This document shows, in pieces, positions 42,523 through 53,323 of a stretch of DNA of 64,000 bases. The notes below the pieces were generated by a model. It saw nothing but the letters and a program-made list of their open reading frames with translations, searched no databases and was not told the DNA's origin. The stretch lies in assembly GCA_910585815.1 (NCBI GenBank), contig CAJUFJ010000003.1, positions 1-64,000 on the forward strand, in the 5' to 3' direction. Made by a program: the position numbers and the translations under genes. Source of the DNA: an uncultured Oscillospiraceae bacterium. Lineage in GTDB: Bacteria > Bacillota > Clostridia > Oscillospirales > Oscillospiraceae. Every line of letters begins with the position of its first letter. Position 1 is the first letter of the stretch.

Positions 42523-43341
42523 CTATTTTTTCCTGGAGAAAATATTTCGGTAGGCTCCGGGGGACAGGCCGAGGAAACGGTCAAAATAATTGGTAAAGTG
42601 GCTCTGGTCTGAAAAGCCGGTTTGCAGAGCCGCCTCAATGGGGGGAACCCCCTGCTCCAGCAGCTTTTTTGCCTGGCCCACGCGGACATTTTCAAGATAG
42701 CGGTAAGGTGTAACGCCCTTCAGTCTGGTAAAGGCCCGGAGCAGGGTAGAGCGACTCAGTCCGGCACAGCTGCAAAGCTGATCCAAACAGATATGTTTCG
42801 AGTGATTCTGCTGGATAAACCGGCACACCCGCTGGATTTCCTCACTGTACCGGGGGATACAGCAGGGGAGAGGCTGCCCGTACTTCTGAACCAGCAGCGC
42901 CGTGAGCAGCAGCAGATTCTCCCTCTTGTCGCCCTCCCTGGAGCCGCTGAGAACCAGATCGTGGAGGGTACGCAGACAACTGGCTGTCTCGCTGTCAAAA
43001 ATCACATTTTGGGAAAAGACGGGTGGGGCCTGTTTGTCGTCGAGCTCTCCTAAAAGGCTCAGCATTACATCTCTGGAGATGTTAAACCCCCGATAGTCCA
43101 ATGTACCGTCGTCACTCTGCACACAGGCGTGGCTGTCGCCAGGATTAAAAATCAGGATATGTCCGGGCCGAACGGCGTACTCCTGATTCTTGCAGGTAAG
43201 GGTGCGCTGTCCGGATTCTATATACCCAATGACATAGTACTCGTGAAAATGGCCGGGGAAGGGCCGCACAAATCCCTCAAAGCGGTAGGCTTCAATTTGA
43301 AGGTCTTCGTCGTATACCACAGTTCTTATCTCTCGTTTCAT
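42523..43341 (-). CDS. AraC family transcriptional regulator
   Basis: From the ATG at 43341 (after AAGGAGG) the protein has 272 residues. It has an N-terminal cupin-type sensing domain (FPGHFHEYYVIGYIESGQRTL and the HPGD-like FNPGDSHAC) and two AraC helix-turn-helix motifs at the C-terminus (ICLDQLCSCAGLSRSTLLRAF; FSDQSHFTNYFDRFLGLSPGAYR). The ligand is unknown. It precedes DUF2000 in the same transcript. The longer open frame to 43404 lacks a ribosome site. Confidence 0.88.
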   Translation of the reverse strand: MKREIRTVVYDEDLQIEAYRFEGFVRPFPGHFHEYYVIGYIESGQRTLTCKNQEYAVRPGHILIFNPGDSHACVQSDDGTLDYRGFNISRDVMLSLLGELDDKQAPPVFSQNVIFDSETASCLRTLHDLVLSGSREGDKRENLLLLTALLVQKYGQPLPCCIPRYSEEIQRVCRFIQQNHSKHICLDQLCSCAGLSRSTLLRAFTRLKGVTPYRYLENVRVGQAKKLLEQGVPPIEAALQTGFSDQSHFTNYFDRFLGLSPGAYRNIFSRKK

Positions 43342-43457
43342 ACCTGCCTCCTTGCGGTCCATTATACCAGCCGTTGCCGCCGCTGGCTTGTAAAATATCT
43401 TCAAATTATAAAAAAGAACCGGAAATCAGCTTGTCCGGTCTCCGGTTTACACGTCCA

Positions 43458-44126
43458 CTATTTGATTCCCAGCAGACCAGCCTGCATATTGGATACCCAA
43501 AGGACCTCCGCCTGCTGAAAGCCGCACTGCCGCAGCAGTTCCAAGTGCTCTGCAATGGTGATGGGAAAATACTCCTTCCCATATCGGCCTATATGCTCAT
43601 CACAGCTGGCCGCGCTCTTTCCTTGAGACAGCTGGTAGGACCTCCAGCGGTTCAGAAACAAATGCTTCCCCGCTTCGCTGTAGGGCGCAAAATTTTCAAA
43701 TGTTACAAAAATACCGTTGGGACACAGATTTTTATAACATTTTTCAAGGGCTTTTCTTCGGTCCTCCTTATTGAAATAGTGAAATACCATGATTGCCGTA
43801 ATGACATCAAAGGGAGCCGTTTCATCAAAATCCAGAAAGGAGGACAAAATGAACCGCGTTCTGTCTCCTGCAAACCGTTTTTTCGCAATTTCTATCATCT
43901 TTTCTGCGCTGTCACAGAATACAAAGCGGTCTATGTCGAGGGTTTCAAGAGCGGCTTCCGCCATTTTCCCGGTCCCGCACCCGATGTCAAGCCAGGCAAG
44001 GGGACTGTTAAACTGGATTTTTACAATATCCACCACCTGCTTATAAAAATCCTTGTAATATGGGAGCGTTTTCCTGATTTCTTCGTCATATTTTGCCGCA
44101 CAAAAGGCAGAAACATTGTCATTCAC
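43458..44126 (-). CDS. class I SAM-dependent methyltransferase
   Basis: This 222-residue protein has the SAM-binding motif I LDIGCGTGKMAEAAL near residues 63-77, then VFCDSAEKMIEIAKKRF and the post-motif region DVITAIMVFHYF. It resembles the small-molecule methyltransferase 11/25 group with unknown substrate. It has low GC for the window. It is divergent from a GNAT acetyltransferase, and the two could be acquired single genes. Confidence 0.82.
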   Translation of the reverse strand: MNDNVSAFCAAKYDEEIRKTLPYYKDFYKQVVDIVKIQFNSPLAWLDIGCGTGKMAEAALETLDIDRFVFCDSAEKMIEIAKKRFAGDRTRFILSSFLDFDETAPFDVITAIMVFHYFNKEDRRKALEKCYKNLCPNGIFVTFENFAPYSEAGKHLFLNRWRSYQLSQGKSAASCDEHIGRYGKEYFPITIAEHLELLRQCGFQQAEVLWVSNMQAGLLGIK

Positions 44127-44277
44127 GTTTTATATCCTCCCAATCAGTATTGCTTCATTATATCGCCTCCACCGCATTTTAACAAGATTATCGGACGGCA
44201 GGGGAGTATACTTTTGTTGACCGTACATTGCAACTGTGCTATACTACTAAACAACCTTTGGATTTTTGGAGAAAATT

Positions 44278-44700
44278 ATGGTAAGAACATTTCAGGCCGG
44301 CGATTTAGACACTGTCATGTCCATCTGGCTGAACGCCAATATAGAAGCCCATCATTTTGTTGACCCGGAATACTGGAGAAGCTGCTACAACACGGTCAAA
44401 GCCATGATCCCACAGGCGGAGGTTTACGTTGCGGAAGACGACCGTAGAATCAACGGCTTTATCGGCATTGCAGGCGACTACATCGCGGGCATATTTGTAG
44501 ACAGCTCAGCCAGGACGGGCGGGATCGGCAGTCAGCTGCTCGACCATGCCAAAGAGAACCGGCAGAAGCTGAGCCTGAGCGTCTACAAAAAGAATGTAAC
44601 TGCGGTGTCGTTTTATCGCAAGCGAGGTTTTCAAATCGACGCAGAGGGCGTTGACCCACAGACGTCGGAATCAGAGTACACCATGAGCTGGAATAGATAG
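44278..44700 (+). CDS. GNAT family N-acetyltransferase
   Basis: This 140-residue protein shows the GNAT fold: VRTFQAGDLDTVMSIWLNAN at the start, the acetyl-CoA loop SARTGGIGSQLLDHAKENRQKL (Q/R-x-x-G-x-G/A form) and VTAVSFYRKRGFQID. It resembles the YjaB/YiaC type. The ATG at 44278 follows a weak GGAGAAAA site, and the family start agrees with it. The substrate is unknown. It is followed by a palindrome and an orphan recombinase gene. Confidence 0.85.
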   Translation: MVRTFQAGDLDTVMSIWLNANIEAHHFVDPEYWRSCYNTVKAMIPQAEVYVAEDDRRINGFIGIAGDYIAGIFVDSSARTGGIGSQLLDHAKENRQKLSLSVYKKNVTAVSFYRKRGFQIDAEGVDPQTSESEYTMSWNR

Positions 44701-44740
44701 AAAGGAGGGACGCCGGGACCTCAGATCCTCCCAGATTACC

Positions 44741-44770
44741 AGGTCAACAAAATAAAAATTTTGTTGACCT
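44741..44770. repeat. 30-bp perfect palindrome upstream of a recombinase gene
   Basis: AGGTCAACAAAAT at 44741-44753 is perfectly mirrored by ATTTTGTTGACCT at 44758-44770 around AAAA. It lies 13 bases before the start of the tyrosine recombinase gene and has no T-tract, so it is not a typical terminator. It could be a regulator operator, a recombinase binding site or a transcript hairpin. It does not resemble a dif site. Confidence 0.6.
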
Positions 44771-44783
44771 GAGTGGAGGCGAA

Positions 44784-45815
44784 TTGCTGTTATTTGAGGA
44801 ATCCGGCCTGTCTATGGACTACCGCACTGAAGCGCCGCCTATTCTCCGGGACTTTCTGGTCTACCACGAGACCATTCAGGGACATTCCCGCCGGACGGTT
44901 GACGAATACTGCTTAGACCTGCGGAACTTTTTCCGCTTCCTGAAACAGAACAAACGCCCGGCATTCAAAGATGTCCCACTGGACGATATCTCCATTGACG
45001 ATGTGGACCTGTCTCTGGTCCGGGACGTCACTCTGACGGATATCTATTCCTACATGAACTACCTGTCCCGGGACCGCGGCCTGAACAACACGTCCCGGGC
45101 CCGCAAGGTGGCCACCATCCGGTCCTTTTACAAATACCTTACCAACAAGGCCAAGCTGCTGGAGACCAACCCCGTCCAGGACCTAGATTCGCCCAGGTTG
45201 AAGAAATCCCTGCCGAAATACCTGAATCTGGATGAAAGTCTGGACCTTTTGGACAGTGTAGACGGCAAAAACGCCAATCGGGATTATTGCATTTTGACCC
45301 TGTTCCTCAACTGCGGCCTGCGTATCTCTGAGCTGGTTGGGCTAAATAAAACAGATGTTAGGGGCGATCAGCTGCGGGTACTGGGCAAAGGTAACAAGGA
45401 GCGGATGCTGTATCTGAACGACGCCTGTCAGCGGGCGCTGGCAGACTGGCTCGATGAGCGGGACGCCATGACCTTGGTGGACCAGAACGCCCTGTTTGTC
45501 ACCCTCCAGAACCGCCGTCGCATCTCCACCGCGGCGGTCCACAAGCTGGTGAAAAAGCACCTGGCCGCCGCCGGGCTGGACAGCACCCAGTACTCCTCCC
45601 ACAAGCTGCGCCACACCGCCGCTACGCTGATGCTGCAAAACGGCGTGGATGTACGTACCCTTCAGGAGGTGCTGGGCCACGACCACCTGAACACCACGCA
45701 AATCTACACCCATGTGGACAACGAGGACCTGCGCACTGCCGCCAGAGCCAATCCGCTGGGTGGGGTCCGGCAAAAGAAGAAGCCGAAAAAATCTAAAAAT
45801 GGAGAGGAAACGTGA
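44784..45815 (+). CDS. tyrosine recombinase/integrase, XerC/XerD-like
   Basis: This 343-residue protein has an N-terminal SAM-like core-binding domain (ILRDFLVYHETIQGHSRRTVDEYCLDLRNFFRFLK) and a C-terminal catalytic domain with the R-H-R-H-Y set in CGLRISEL, SSHKLRHTAA and LGHDHLNTTQIYTH. A TTG at 44784 lies four bases after GGAGG. The alternative ATG at 44814 gives the usual family start DYRTEAPPILRDFL but has a poor site. It is not the xerD gene, which is at 56893. A small membrane protein gene follows. No att sites or other mobile genes are seen. Confidence 0.85.
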   Translation: MLLFEESGLSMDYRTEAPPILRDFLVYHETIQGHSRRTVDEYCLDLRNFFRFLKQNKRPAFKDVPLDDISIDDVDLSLVRDVTLTDIYSYMNYLSRDRGLNNTSRARKVATIRSFYKYLTNKAKLLETNPVQDLDSPRLKKSLPKYLNLDESLDLLDSVDGKNANRDYCILTLFLNCGLRISELVGLNKTDVRGDQLRVLGKGNKERMLYLNDACQRALADWLDERDAMTLVDQNALFVTLQNRRRISTAAVHKLVKKHLAAAGLDSTQYSSHKLRHTAATLMLQNGVDVRTLQEVLGHDHLNTTQIYTHVDNEDLRTAARANPLGGVRQKKKPKKSKNGEET

Positions 45816-45824
45816 GGTTTTTTT

Positions 45825-46190
45825 ATGTATACACTCTATTTTATCGTCGTCATGCTGGCCCCCGTGGCCATGGTGATTGTGGGGCTGATGTGGAAAATTT
45901 CCCCTCCCCCCTATCAGGCCAAGGGTCTGGCCTACAGCACCGAGCTGACCCGAAAGGACCCGGACGCCTGGACCGCGGCCCACCGCCACTGCGCCAGGCT
46001 GTGGATGCGCACCGGGATTATCAGCGGCGGAGCCAGCGCCTTTTTGATGGTTCTCTTTCGGGAGAGCTACTCCTCCTTTTGGATGTGGCTTATTGTGGGG
46101 CAGATGGCGCTGTTCTGCGTGTCGGTGTTTATGATCGACCTGCTACTGAAAAATACCTTTGAAAAGGATGAAAAAAACAATGATTTATAA
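45825..46190 (+). CDS. small membrane protein with SdpI-like C-terminal domain
   Basis: This 121-residue protein has three hydrophobic segments (about 4-22, 62-82, 88-108) and the middle motif GLAYSTELTRKDPDAWTAAHRHCARLW, which matches the pattern of SdpI-type domains (R/S-T-x-x-T-x-K-x-x-x-x-W-x-x-x-x-R). SdpI protects Bacillus from the SdpC toxin, and short homologues are of unknown role. It begins nine bases after the recombinase stop and shares its transcript. Confidence 0.65.
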   Translation: MYTLYFIVVMLAPVAMVIVGLMWKISPPPYQAKGLAYSTELTRKDPDAWTAAHRHCARLWMRTGIISGGASAFLMVLFRESYSSFWMWLIVGQMALFCVSVFMIDLLLKNTFEKDEKNNDL

Positions 46191-46224
46191 GAAAACCGCC
46201 TGTCTTAGCTGACAGGCGGTTTTC
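46191..46224. terminator. bidirectional intrinsic terminator
   Basis: GAAAACCGCCTGTC and GACAGGCGGTTTTC pair around a six-base loop. It sits between the last plus-strand gene and the long minus-strand block. Confidence 0.9.
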
Positions 46225-46226
46225 CT

Positions 46227-47357
46227 TTACATCTCAATCAATTCATACGCTCTGGAGCCTAAGCCGATCTTCTCGGCGTGCTCCAGGCAGCTGCGCCACT
46301 CCGACTCCGGGGTGGAGTTGATAAAGTGGTCGTGGTGGTCGTGGAACTCCGGGTCGGCCAGGTGCTTGGCCAGCTGGCTGCCGGGCATGGGCTGGGCGGC
46401 CAGGCAGGCGTCCACACAGGCCTGGTCCAAAGCCAGGGGGTCGGTGGAGACGAACATGCCGATATTGGGCAAGATGGGCACGTCGTTCTCCCCGTGGCAG
46501 TCGCAGTTGGGGGACACATCCACAATCAGAGAGATGTGGAACTGGGGCCGGCCGTCCACCACCGCCTTGGTGTACTCCGCCATACGGCAGTTGAGGGCCG
46601 CCTGGGCGTTGTCGTTGGTGAAGTAGATGGCATCGAAGTTGCAGGCCCCCAGGCAGCGGCCGCAGCCCACGCAGTGGGCGTCGTCCACCCGCATCTTCCA
46701 GGTCTGCTCGTCAAAGACCAGTCCCCCGTTGGCGCACTCTCTCTGGCAGCGCATACAGCCCCGGCACCGCTTCTGGCTGATTTTGGGCTTTCCGCTGGCG
46801 TGCTGCTCCTTCTTCCCCGCCCGGGAGCCGCAGCCCATGCCTATGTTCTTGATGGTGCCGCCAAAGCCGGTCATCTCGTGGCCCTTGAAGTGGGTCAGGC
46901 TGATAAATACGTCGGCGTCCATGATGGCCCGGCCGATCTTGGCCTTTTCCACGTATTCGCCCCCCTCCACAGGGACTTCCACGTCGTCAGTACCCTTCAA
47001 GCCGTCGCCGATGAGGATGGGACAGCCCACGGTAAGAGGGGTAAAGCCGTTCTGCCAGGCGCACTCCAGGTGCTCCAGGGCGTTCTTCCGGCTGCCGGGG
47101 TACATGGTGTTGCAGTCAGTGAGGAAGGGCCTGCCCCCCAGCTCCTTGACCACGTCCACCACCGCTCGGGCATAGTTGGGCCGCAGATAGCTGATGTTGC
47201 CCAGCTCGCCGAAGTGCATCTTAATGGCCACAAACTTGCCGTCCAAGTCCAGGTCAGCGATCCCCGCCTTCTTCATCAGCTTTTTCAGCTTGGTGGGCAG
47301 GCCGTCGCCAAAGGCCTCAGTGTGGAAATCAGTAAAATAAACCTTTGCTTTTTCCAT
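46227..47357 (-). CDS. DUF362 domain protein with two [4Fe-4S] ferredoxin motifs
   Basis: This 376-residue protein has an N-terminal DUF362 domain (VAIKMHFGELGNISYLRPNY, then HFKGHEMTGFGGTIKNIGMGCGSR) and a ferredoxin insertion with two four-cysteine motifs, CRGCMRCQRECANGG and CVGCGRCLGACNFD. A C-terminal continuation of the DUF362 domain follows. DUF362 proteins are iron-sulfur proteins of unproven function, perhaps electron transfer. It is monocistronic or lies downstream of the EamA gene on the same strand. Start ATG with AAGGAGAGG. Confidence 0.88.
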   Translation of the reverse strand: MEKAKVYFTDFHTEAFGDGLPTKLKKLMKKAGIADLDLDGKFVAIKMHFGELGNISYLRPNYARAVVDVVKELGGRPFLTDCNTMYPGSRKNALEHLECAWQNGFTPLTVGCPILIGDGLKGTDDVEVPVEGGEYVEKAKIGRAIMDADVFISLTHFKGHEMTGFGGTIKNIGMGCGSRAGKKEQHASGKPKISQKRCRGCMRCQRECANGGLVFDEQTWKMRVDDAHCVGCGRCLGACNFDAIYFTNDNAQAALNCRMAEYTKAVVDGRPQFHISLIVDVSPNCDCHGENDVPILPNIGMFVSTDPLALDQACVDACLAAQPMPGSQLAKHLADPEFHDHHDHFINSTPESEWRSCLEHAEKIGLGSRAYELIEM

Positions 47358-47427
47358 GATTGCCTCTCCTTCTAAGTAAATGTGGTAGAACTATATCATA
47401 TGAAGTGCCCTTTAAGTCAAGAGGAAA

Positions 47428-48369
47428 TTATGATTTTTCCCGTCTGCTCTCCAAAATCCCCGGAATGATGGCGCATAGGGAGCCGACCACAATGAGCACG
47501 ATACCAAGGAACATGTTTTGGGTAATCTCCTCCCCGTGGACCGCCCAGCCTAAAATAGGCGACAGGGCGGGCTTGAAAAAGTAAACCAGCGACACCACGC
47601 TGGCCGGCTGGTACTCCATGGCCAGAAAGTAGGCGCAGAAGCCAATCCCCGCAACCCCCACGGATACAAAGAGGACGTAGGGCAGATTTTGCAGGGTATA
47701 ACCCGCAAAGACGGGGATGTTGGCGAAGCTCTCTAGGCCAACATCCTGAAACAACTGGGCTACCATCGGGATGTGGGAGAGCAGAATAAAGGCCAGCACA
47801 ATCAGGCTGCCGAACAGGAAACCGAAGCATGTGACCACCGCCCCGCCGAACTCTGCCACCTTCCGCTTGCCCATCACTCCGTACAGGGAAAATAGCAAAG
47901 TGGACAGCAGGGCCAGGGCGGCGCCGGTCATGTTTACCCTGGTGTTCCAGGGGCTGATGATCACCACTGTGCCAATGATCTCCAGGGTCAGGGCGGCAAT
48001 ATGGCGGGGTTTGATAGGCTCTTTTAACAGGAAAAAGGCCAGAAACGCCACAAAAACCGGGTTACAGCTGAACATCAGCGCCGATACCGAGGAGCCGGTA
48101 TAGCTCACCGCCATCTGCAAAATGGGCATACAGAGGGCAATACCGATAAGGCCCAGCAGGGCAAAATAGGCCATGGACTTGCCGTCCAGACGCTTCCCCC
48201 GCTTTTTCAGATTGTGCAGGGCCACCGGCAGCAGGAACACAAAGCCAATGGCAAACCGGCACAATGTCAGCTGGACCGGGTTGATCTGCCCGGCGATGAA
48301 TTTCAGCACCACCTCGAAGGAGGTGAACATCACCACCGCAATGGCGATATAGAAATAGCCCTTCTTCAT
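47428..48369 (-). CDS. EamA/DMT family permease
   Basis: This 313-residue protein has ten hydrophobic segments in two EamA repeats, starting GYFYIAIAVVMFTSFEVVLKFIAG and including LMFSCNPVFVAFLAFFLLKEPIKPRHIAAL, split here for length. It is not closely similar to the T-box-controlled permease at 38549 beyond the family pattern. The substrate is unknown. It lies 22 bases downstream of ligA on the same strand, so it may share the ligA transcript. Confidence 0.85.
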   Translation of the reverse strand: MKKGYFYIAIAVVMFTSFEVVLKFIAGQINPVQLTLCRFAIGFVFLLPVALHNLKKRGKRLDGKSMAYFALLGLIGIALCMPILQMAVSYTGSSVSALMFSCNPVFVAFLAFFLLKEPIKPRHIAALTLEIIGTVVIISPWNTRVNMTGAALALLSTLLFSLYGVMGKRKVAEFGGAVVTCFGFLFGSLIVLAFILLSHIPMVAQLFQDVGLESFANIPVFAGYTLQNLPYVLFVSVGVAGIGFCAYFLAMEYQPASVVSLVYFFKPALSPILGWAVHGEEITQNMFLGIVLIVVGSLCAIIPGILESRREKS

Positions 48370-48391
48370 GGGAAACCTCCCCCCTTCTCTC

Positions 48392-51050
<2,659 letters not shown>

Positions 51051-51068
51051 GCGCGTCCTCTCCTTTGT

Positions 51069-51776
51069 TCATTGCTGTCCTAACTGTAAATAGGTATCCG
51101 GCACCTTGCCCACGATTACCGTCTCAGCCACACACAGCCGGGTGTGGAGGGCGGTCTCCACCTCCCCGCCGGGGAGCAGTAGGGTCATGGGGACGTCCAC
51201 CTCCAGCCAGATGCGGTGGAGGGTCTGGTTCACCCCGGCGGAGGTGAACTGGCTGTCGAACTCCGCCCGCACCGTGCCTACTGTCATGGTCTTCGCCTTC
51301 AGCGCCGGACCCTTGGCCCACAGGGGCTCCAGGTCAAAGAGGCTGCCTAGGGGCACCTGGACGTCGGACACGTCCACCCCCTTCAGCGCATCCAGGATAG
51401 CGGCGGTGAGCTCCGACCGGAGCAGGTTCATCCGGGCCATGTCTGTGGTCAGGGCGGTGATGGCGCCCCCCTCGTCCCGCTGGATGGTGACAAAATCGAC
51501 GTAGCTCACTTGACGGGCGGCCAGGTCGGCGGTGACGGCGTTTTCCACCACGGCAGTCATGTTGTTTTGCGCCTGGGCGGCGGCAATCTCCGCCACCACC
51601 GGGCGCAGCTTGTTCTCCAGCAGGGCAATCACCGATGCCGCCACCACCAGGGCCACCCCCAAGGTAAGAAGTACTGGGGGGATTCGCGGCGCGGGGCCGG
51701 AGCCCGTCCAAACCGGCCGCCGGCGCCTTATCGGCCTGCGCATACTCCGGACAAACTCCCGCCGCCAGGGCCCCAT
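51069..51776 (-). CDS. yunB: sporulation protein YunB
   Basis: This 235-residue protein has a basic N-terminus, one membrane helix at about 35-55 (LLTLGVALVVAASVIALLE) and an outer domain with the YunB pattern: VVENAVTADLAARQVSYVDFVTIQRDE and LFDLEPLWAKGPALKAKTMTVGTVRAEFDSQFTSAGVNQT, listed in parts. YunB is made in the mother cell during sporulation and localises to the forespore. It leads the yunB-vanZ-ligA unit. The start follows GGGGG. Confidence 0.85.
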   Translation of the reverse strand: MGPWRREFVRSMRRPIRRRRPVWTGSGPAPRIPPVLLTLGVALVVAASVIALLENKLRPVVAEIAAAQAQNNMTAVVENAVTADLAARQVSYVDFVTIQRDEGGAITALTTDMARMNLLRSELTAAILDALKGVDVSDVQVPLGSLFDLEPLWAKGPALKAKTMTVGTVRAEFDSQFTSAGVNQTLHRIWLEVDVPMTLLLPGGEVETALHTRLCVAETVIVGKVPDTYLQLGQQ

Positions 51777-51833
51777 ATCCTCACCCCCCTATTATAAGGT
51801 AAGGATATTCTAAAGCCGGCTTGGCCTATGCAT

Positions 51834-52160
51834 CTACCAGTCCCGTTCCCGGATGGCCTCCTCCACGTCGATTGGAATACCAAACCACTCCAAAATGTAG
51901 CCCACAGTTGTCCCGATACAGTCGCGGGCCACGGTCTCGATCTCGCTGTCGTTCTCGTCAAATTCATCTTGCAGGTCGTTCACCGCACAGACCGCCTCGT
52001 CCAGCTTCTCCTGGATGACCTCAGTGTCAGTTTCGCCGCGCTCCAGTATGTCAATAACCTTCTGAAGCTCCGCCTTCACCTTGTCCACCAGAAAATCAGG
52101 GTAGTACTCGTCCTGGTACATTTCATCCAACAGCTTATAGTTCGAGTCAAACGCTTTCAT
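51834..52160 (-). CDS. DUF5713 family protein
   Basis: This 108-residue acidic protein shows the DUF5713 pattern: YKLLDEMYQDEYYPDFLVDKVKAELQKVI, LDEAVCAVNDLQDEFDENDSEIET and ARDCIGTTVGYILEWFGI, in separate segments. DUF5713 proteins are small and orphan, and often lie among immunity genes. It is the last gene of the 51.8-53.6 kb group, with an AAAGGAG site. Function is unknown. Confidence 0.75.
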   Translation of the reverse strand: MKAFDSNYKLLDEMYQDEYYPDFLVDKVKAELQKVIDILERGETDTEVIQEKLDEAVCAVNDLQDEFDENDSEIETVARDCIGTTVGYILEWFGIPIDVEEAIRERDW

Positions 52161-52200
52161 TTCTGTTCTCCTTTTTCATGAAATGTGTTTTGCTCTTTTG

Positions 52201-52650
52201 TTACTCAACGTCAAAGGTCATTTCTTCTTCATCATAAAGTTCGCCCGCAAAAAAGCAGCGCGCTAAATCTTCAAAGCTTTGAAAAAACGGAAGCGCCCAC
52301 TTTAGAATATCTGCTCTGGTCTCCTCTTTTGGCGTTGGACGTACCCGCGCCATGTCCACTTGATACACCTGCTCGGTTTGCAAATCCAATAAAACGTATT
52401 TTTCTTCATCGTATAAACCCAAATAGAGGAAACCTGTTCCGATAAATATTTCATTCTCCCTTTCAAATTCACGCAAATCAGTATTTGGAAACATGAACGG
52501 GAGCTGTAGAATTCTAGTTGAAATATCTTCTTCAATCTCCATCTCACGCCACCTGCCGGTCTCTTCACAGTAGGTTTGTGAAAAGTCACCCAGCAGCTTT
52601 CCCGTAATAAATGGGACAGAGAATATATAAGATTGAAAATAGTCTTTCAC
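52201..52650 (-). CDS. SUKH-type immunity-like protein, C-terminal part
   Basis: This 149-residue protein opens at a GTG (52650) and contains DYFQSYIFSVPFITGKLLGDFSQTYCEETGRW in its first part, then LPFMFPNTDLREFEREN and YEEKYVLLDL-like strands. The pattern resembles SUKH/SMI1-type immunity proteins. The start has no helical opening of the kind expected in the family. That opening is supplied by the overlapping short frame at 52647-52790 in another frame, so this is probably the larger part of one frameshifted gene. No toxin lies nearby. Confidence 0.5.
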   Translation of the reverse strand: MKDYFQSYIFSVPFITGKLLGDFSQTYCEETGRWREMEIEEDISTRILQLPFMFPNTDLREFERENEIFIGTGFLYLGLYDEEKYVLLDLQTEQVYQVDMARVRPTPKEETRADILKWALPFFQSFEDLARCFFAGELYDEEEMTFDVE

Positions 52651-52790
52651 CGCAGCTGGTATGGTGATTGGAGCTTGTTTTCAAGCTCGACTATATCTTG
52701 GTCAGAAATTGTTGATCTTTCCAGCTTTACCTCTGGATGCCTATGGCCAAATGCTTCTATCGCAATTTGGATGTTATTTTTTTCTTCCAT
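52647..52790 (-). pseudogene. N-terminal fragment of the SUKH-like gene (apparent frameshift)
   Basis: A 47-residue frame starting at an ATG at 52790 ends at a TGA that overlaps the GTG start of the next gene. Its sequence has the SUKH-type opening (STISDQDIVELENKLQSPYQL), and continuation in the next frame would give the expected KDYFQSYIF. A one-base shift near 52650 would join them into a gene of about 195 residues. A sequencing error could explain it as well as a real mutation. Confidence 0.5.
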
Positions 52791-52812
52791 TGTACGCCTC
52801 CCCTTGAGACTG

Positions 52813-53277
52813 TCATTTTATAAAATAGTCAACTTCCTGATCCAATAACGCTAAAAAATCGGAAAGAGAATCTGCTATTTTGTAGGCAGGCGAAAGGTAA
52901 TATATGGCGCCATCGGCAACTCCCATATAAAGCAAGCTATCTTCTTCCCCGAAAAGGCAGAATGCCAGAAGCTTATTTTCTTCTAAGTTTTCCCACGCAA
53001 TTTGGCGGTAAGTGATAAAATCATCAGGTATTTCTTCATGATCCGGCTCAAAATATAAATCTAAAATTTCTTCTGGAGCAAGGACTCTGTAAATTCCTTT
53101 CTTTTGCTTCAGATTGAACCAAAGAAAACCATACCCGAAGTTTTTATAAAATGTTCTCAATTCTTCAGGAATTTCTATCTCTAATTGATTCAGAAGCTTG
53201 TACAAAATAGTGCTTTTCATTGCGGCACGCAGATATATCATCCCAGTTTTGATGCACATACGTTTTGAACTGTTCAT
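52813..53277 (-). CDS. SMI1/KNR4 (SUKH)-like immunity-type protein
   Basis: The open frame from 53277 codes for 154 residues. The SUKH-like core is clear: LEIEIPEELRTFYKNFGYGFLWF, then EIPDDFITYRQIAWENLEENKLLAFCLFGEEDSLLYMG, in parts. The N-terminal 35 residues look out of place, and the best ribosome site (GAGGAG, nine bases before the ATG at 53281) belongs to a different frame. The protein may be the major part of a frameshifted gene. SUKH proteins neutralise polymorphic toxins. None is seen in the window. Confidence 0.55.
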   Translation of the reverse strand: MNSSKRMCIKTGMIYLRAAMKSTILYKLLNQLEIEIPEELRTFYKNFGYGFLWFNLKQKKGIYRVLAPEEILDLYFEPDHEEIPDDFITYRQIAWENLEENKLLAFCLFGEEDSLLYMGVADGAIYYLSPAYKIADSLSDFLALLDQEVDYFIK

Positions 53278-53281
53278 CCAT
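53165..53281 (-). pseudogene. N-terminal fragment of the second SUKH-like gene (apparent frameshift)
   Basis: An ATG at 53281, nine bases after GAGGAG, opens a 38-residue frame (MDEQFKTYVHQNWDDISAC...) that ends at a stop at 53165-53167, inside the gene at 52813-53277 but in a different frame. The helical opening fits the start of a SUKH protein, and joining the frames near 53185-53195 would supply the missing N-terminus. The same defect is seen in the neighbouring gene. Confidence 0.4.
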
Positions 53282-53323
53282 CGCGGTTGTCTCCTCTCAA
53301 TCAGGAAGTGCCCAGCAGCATTT

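Noticed and set aside
44741..44770. Palindrome as an intrinsic terminator of the acetyltransferase gene
   Set aside because: No T-tract follows either arm, so a terminator call is not supported; it is reported as a palindrome.
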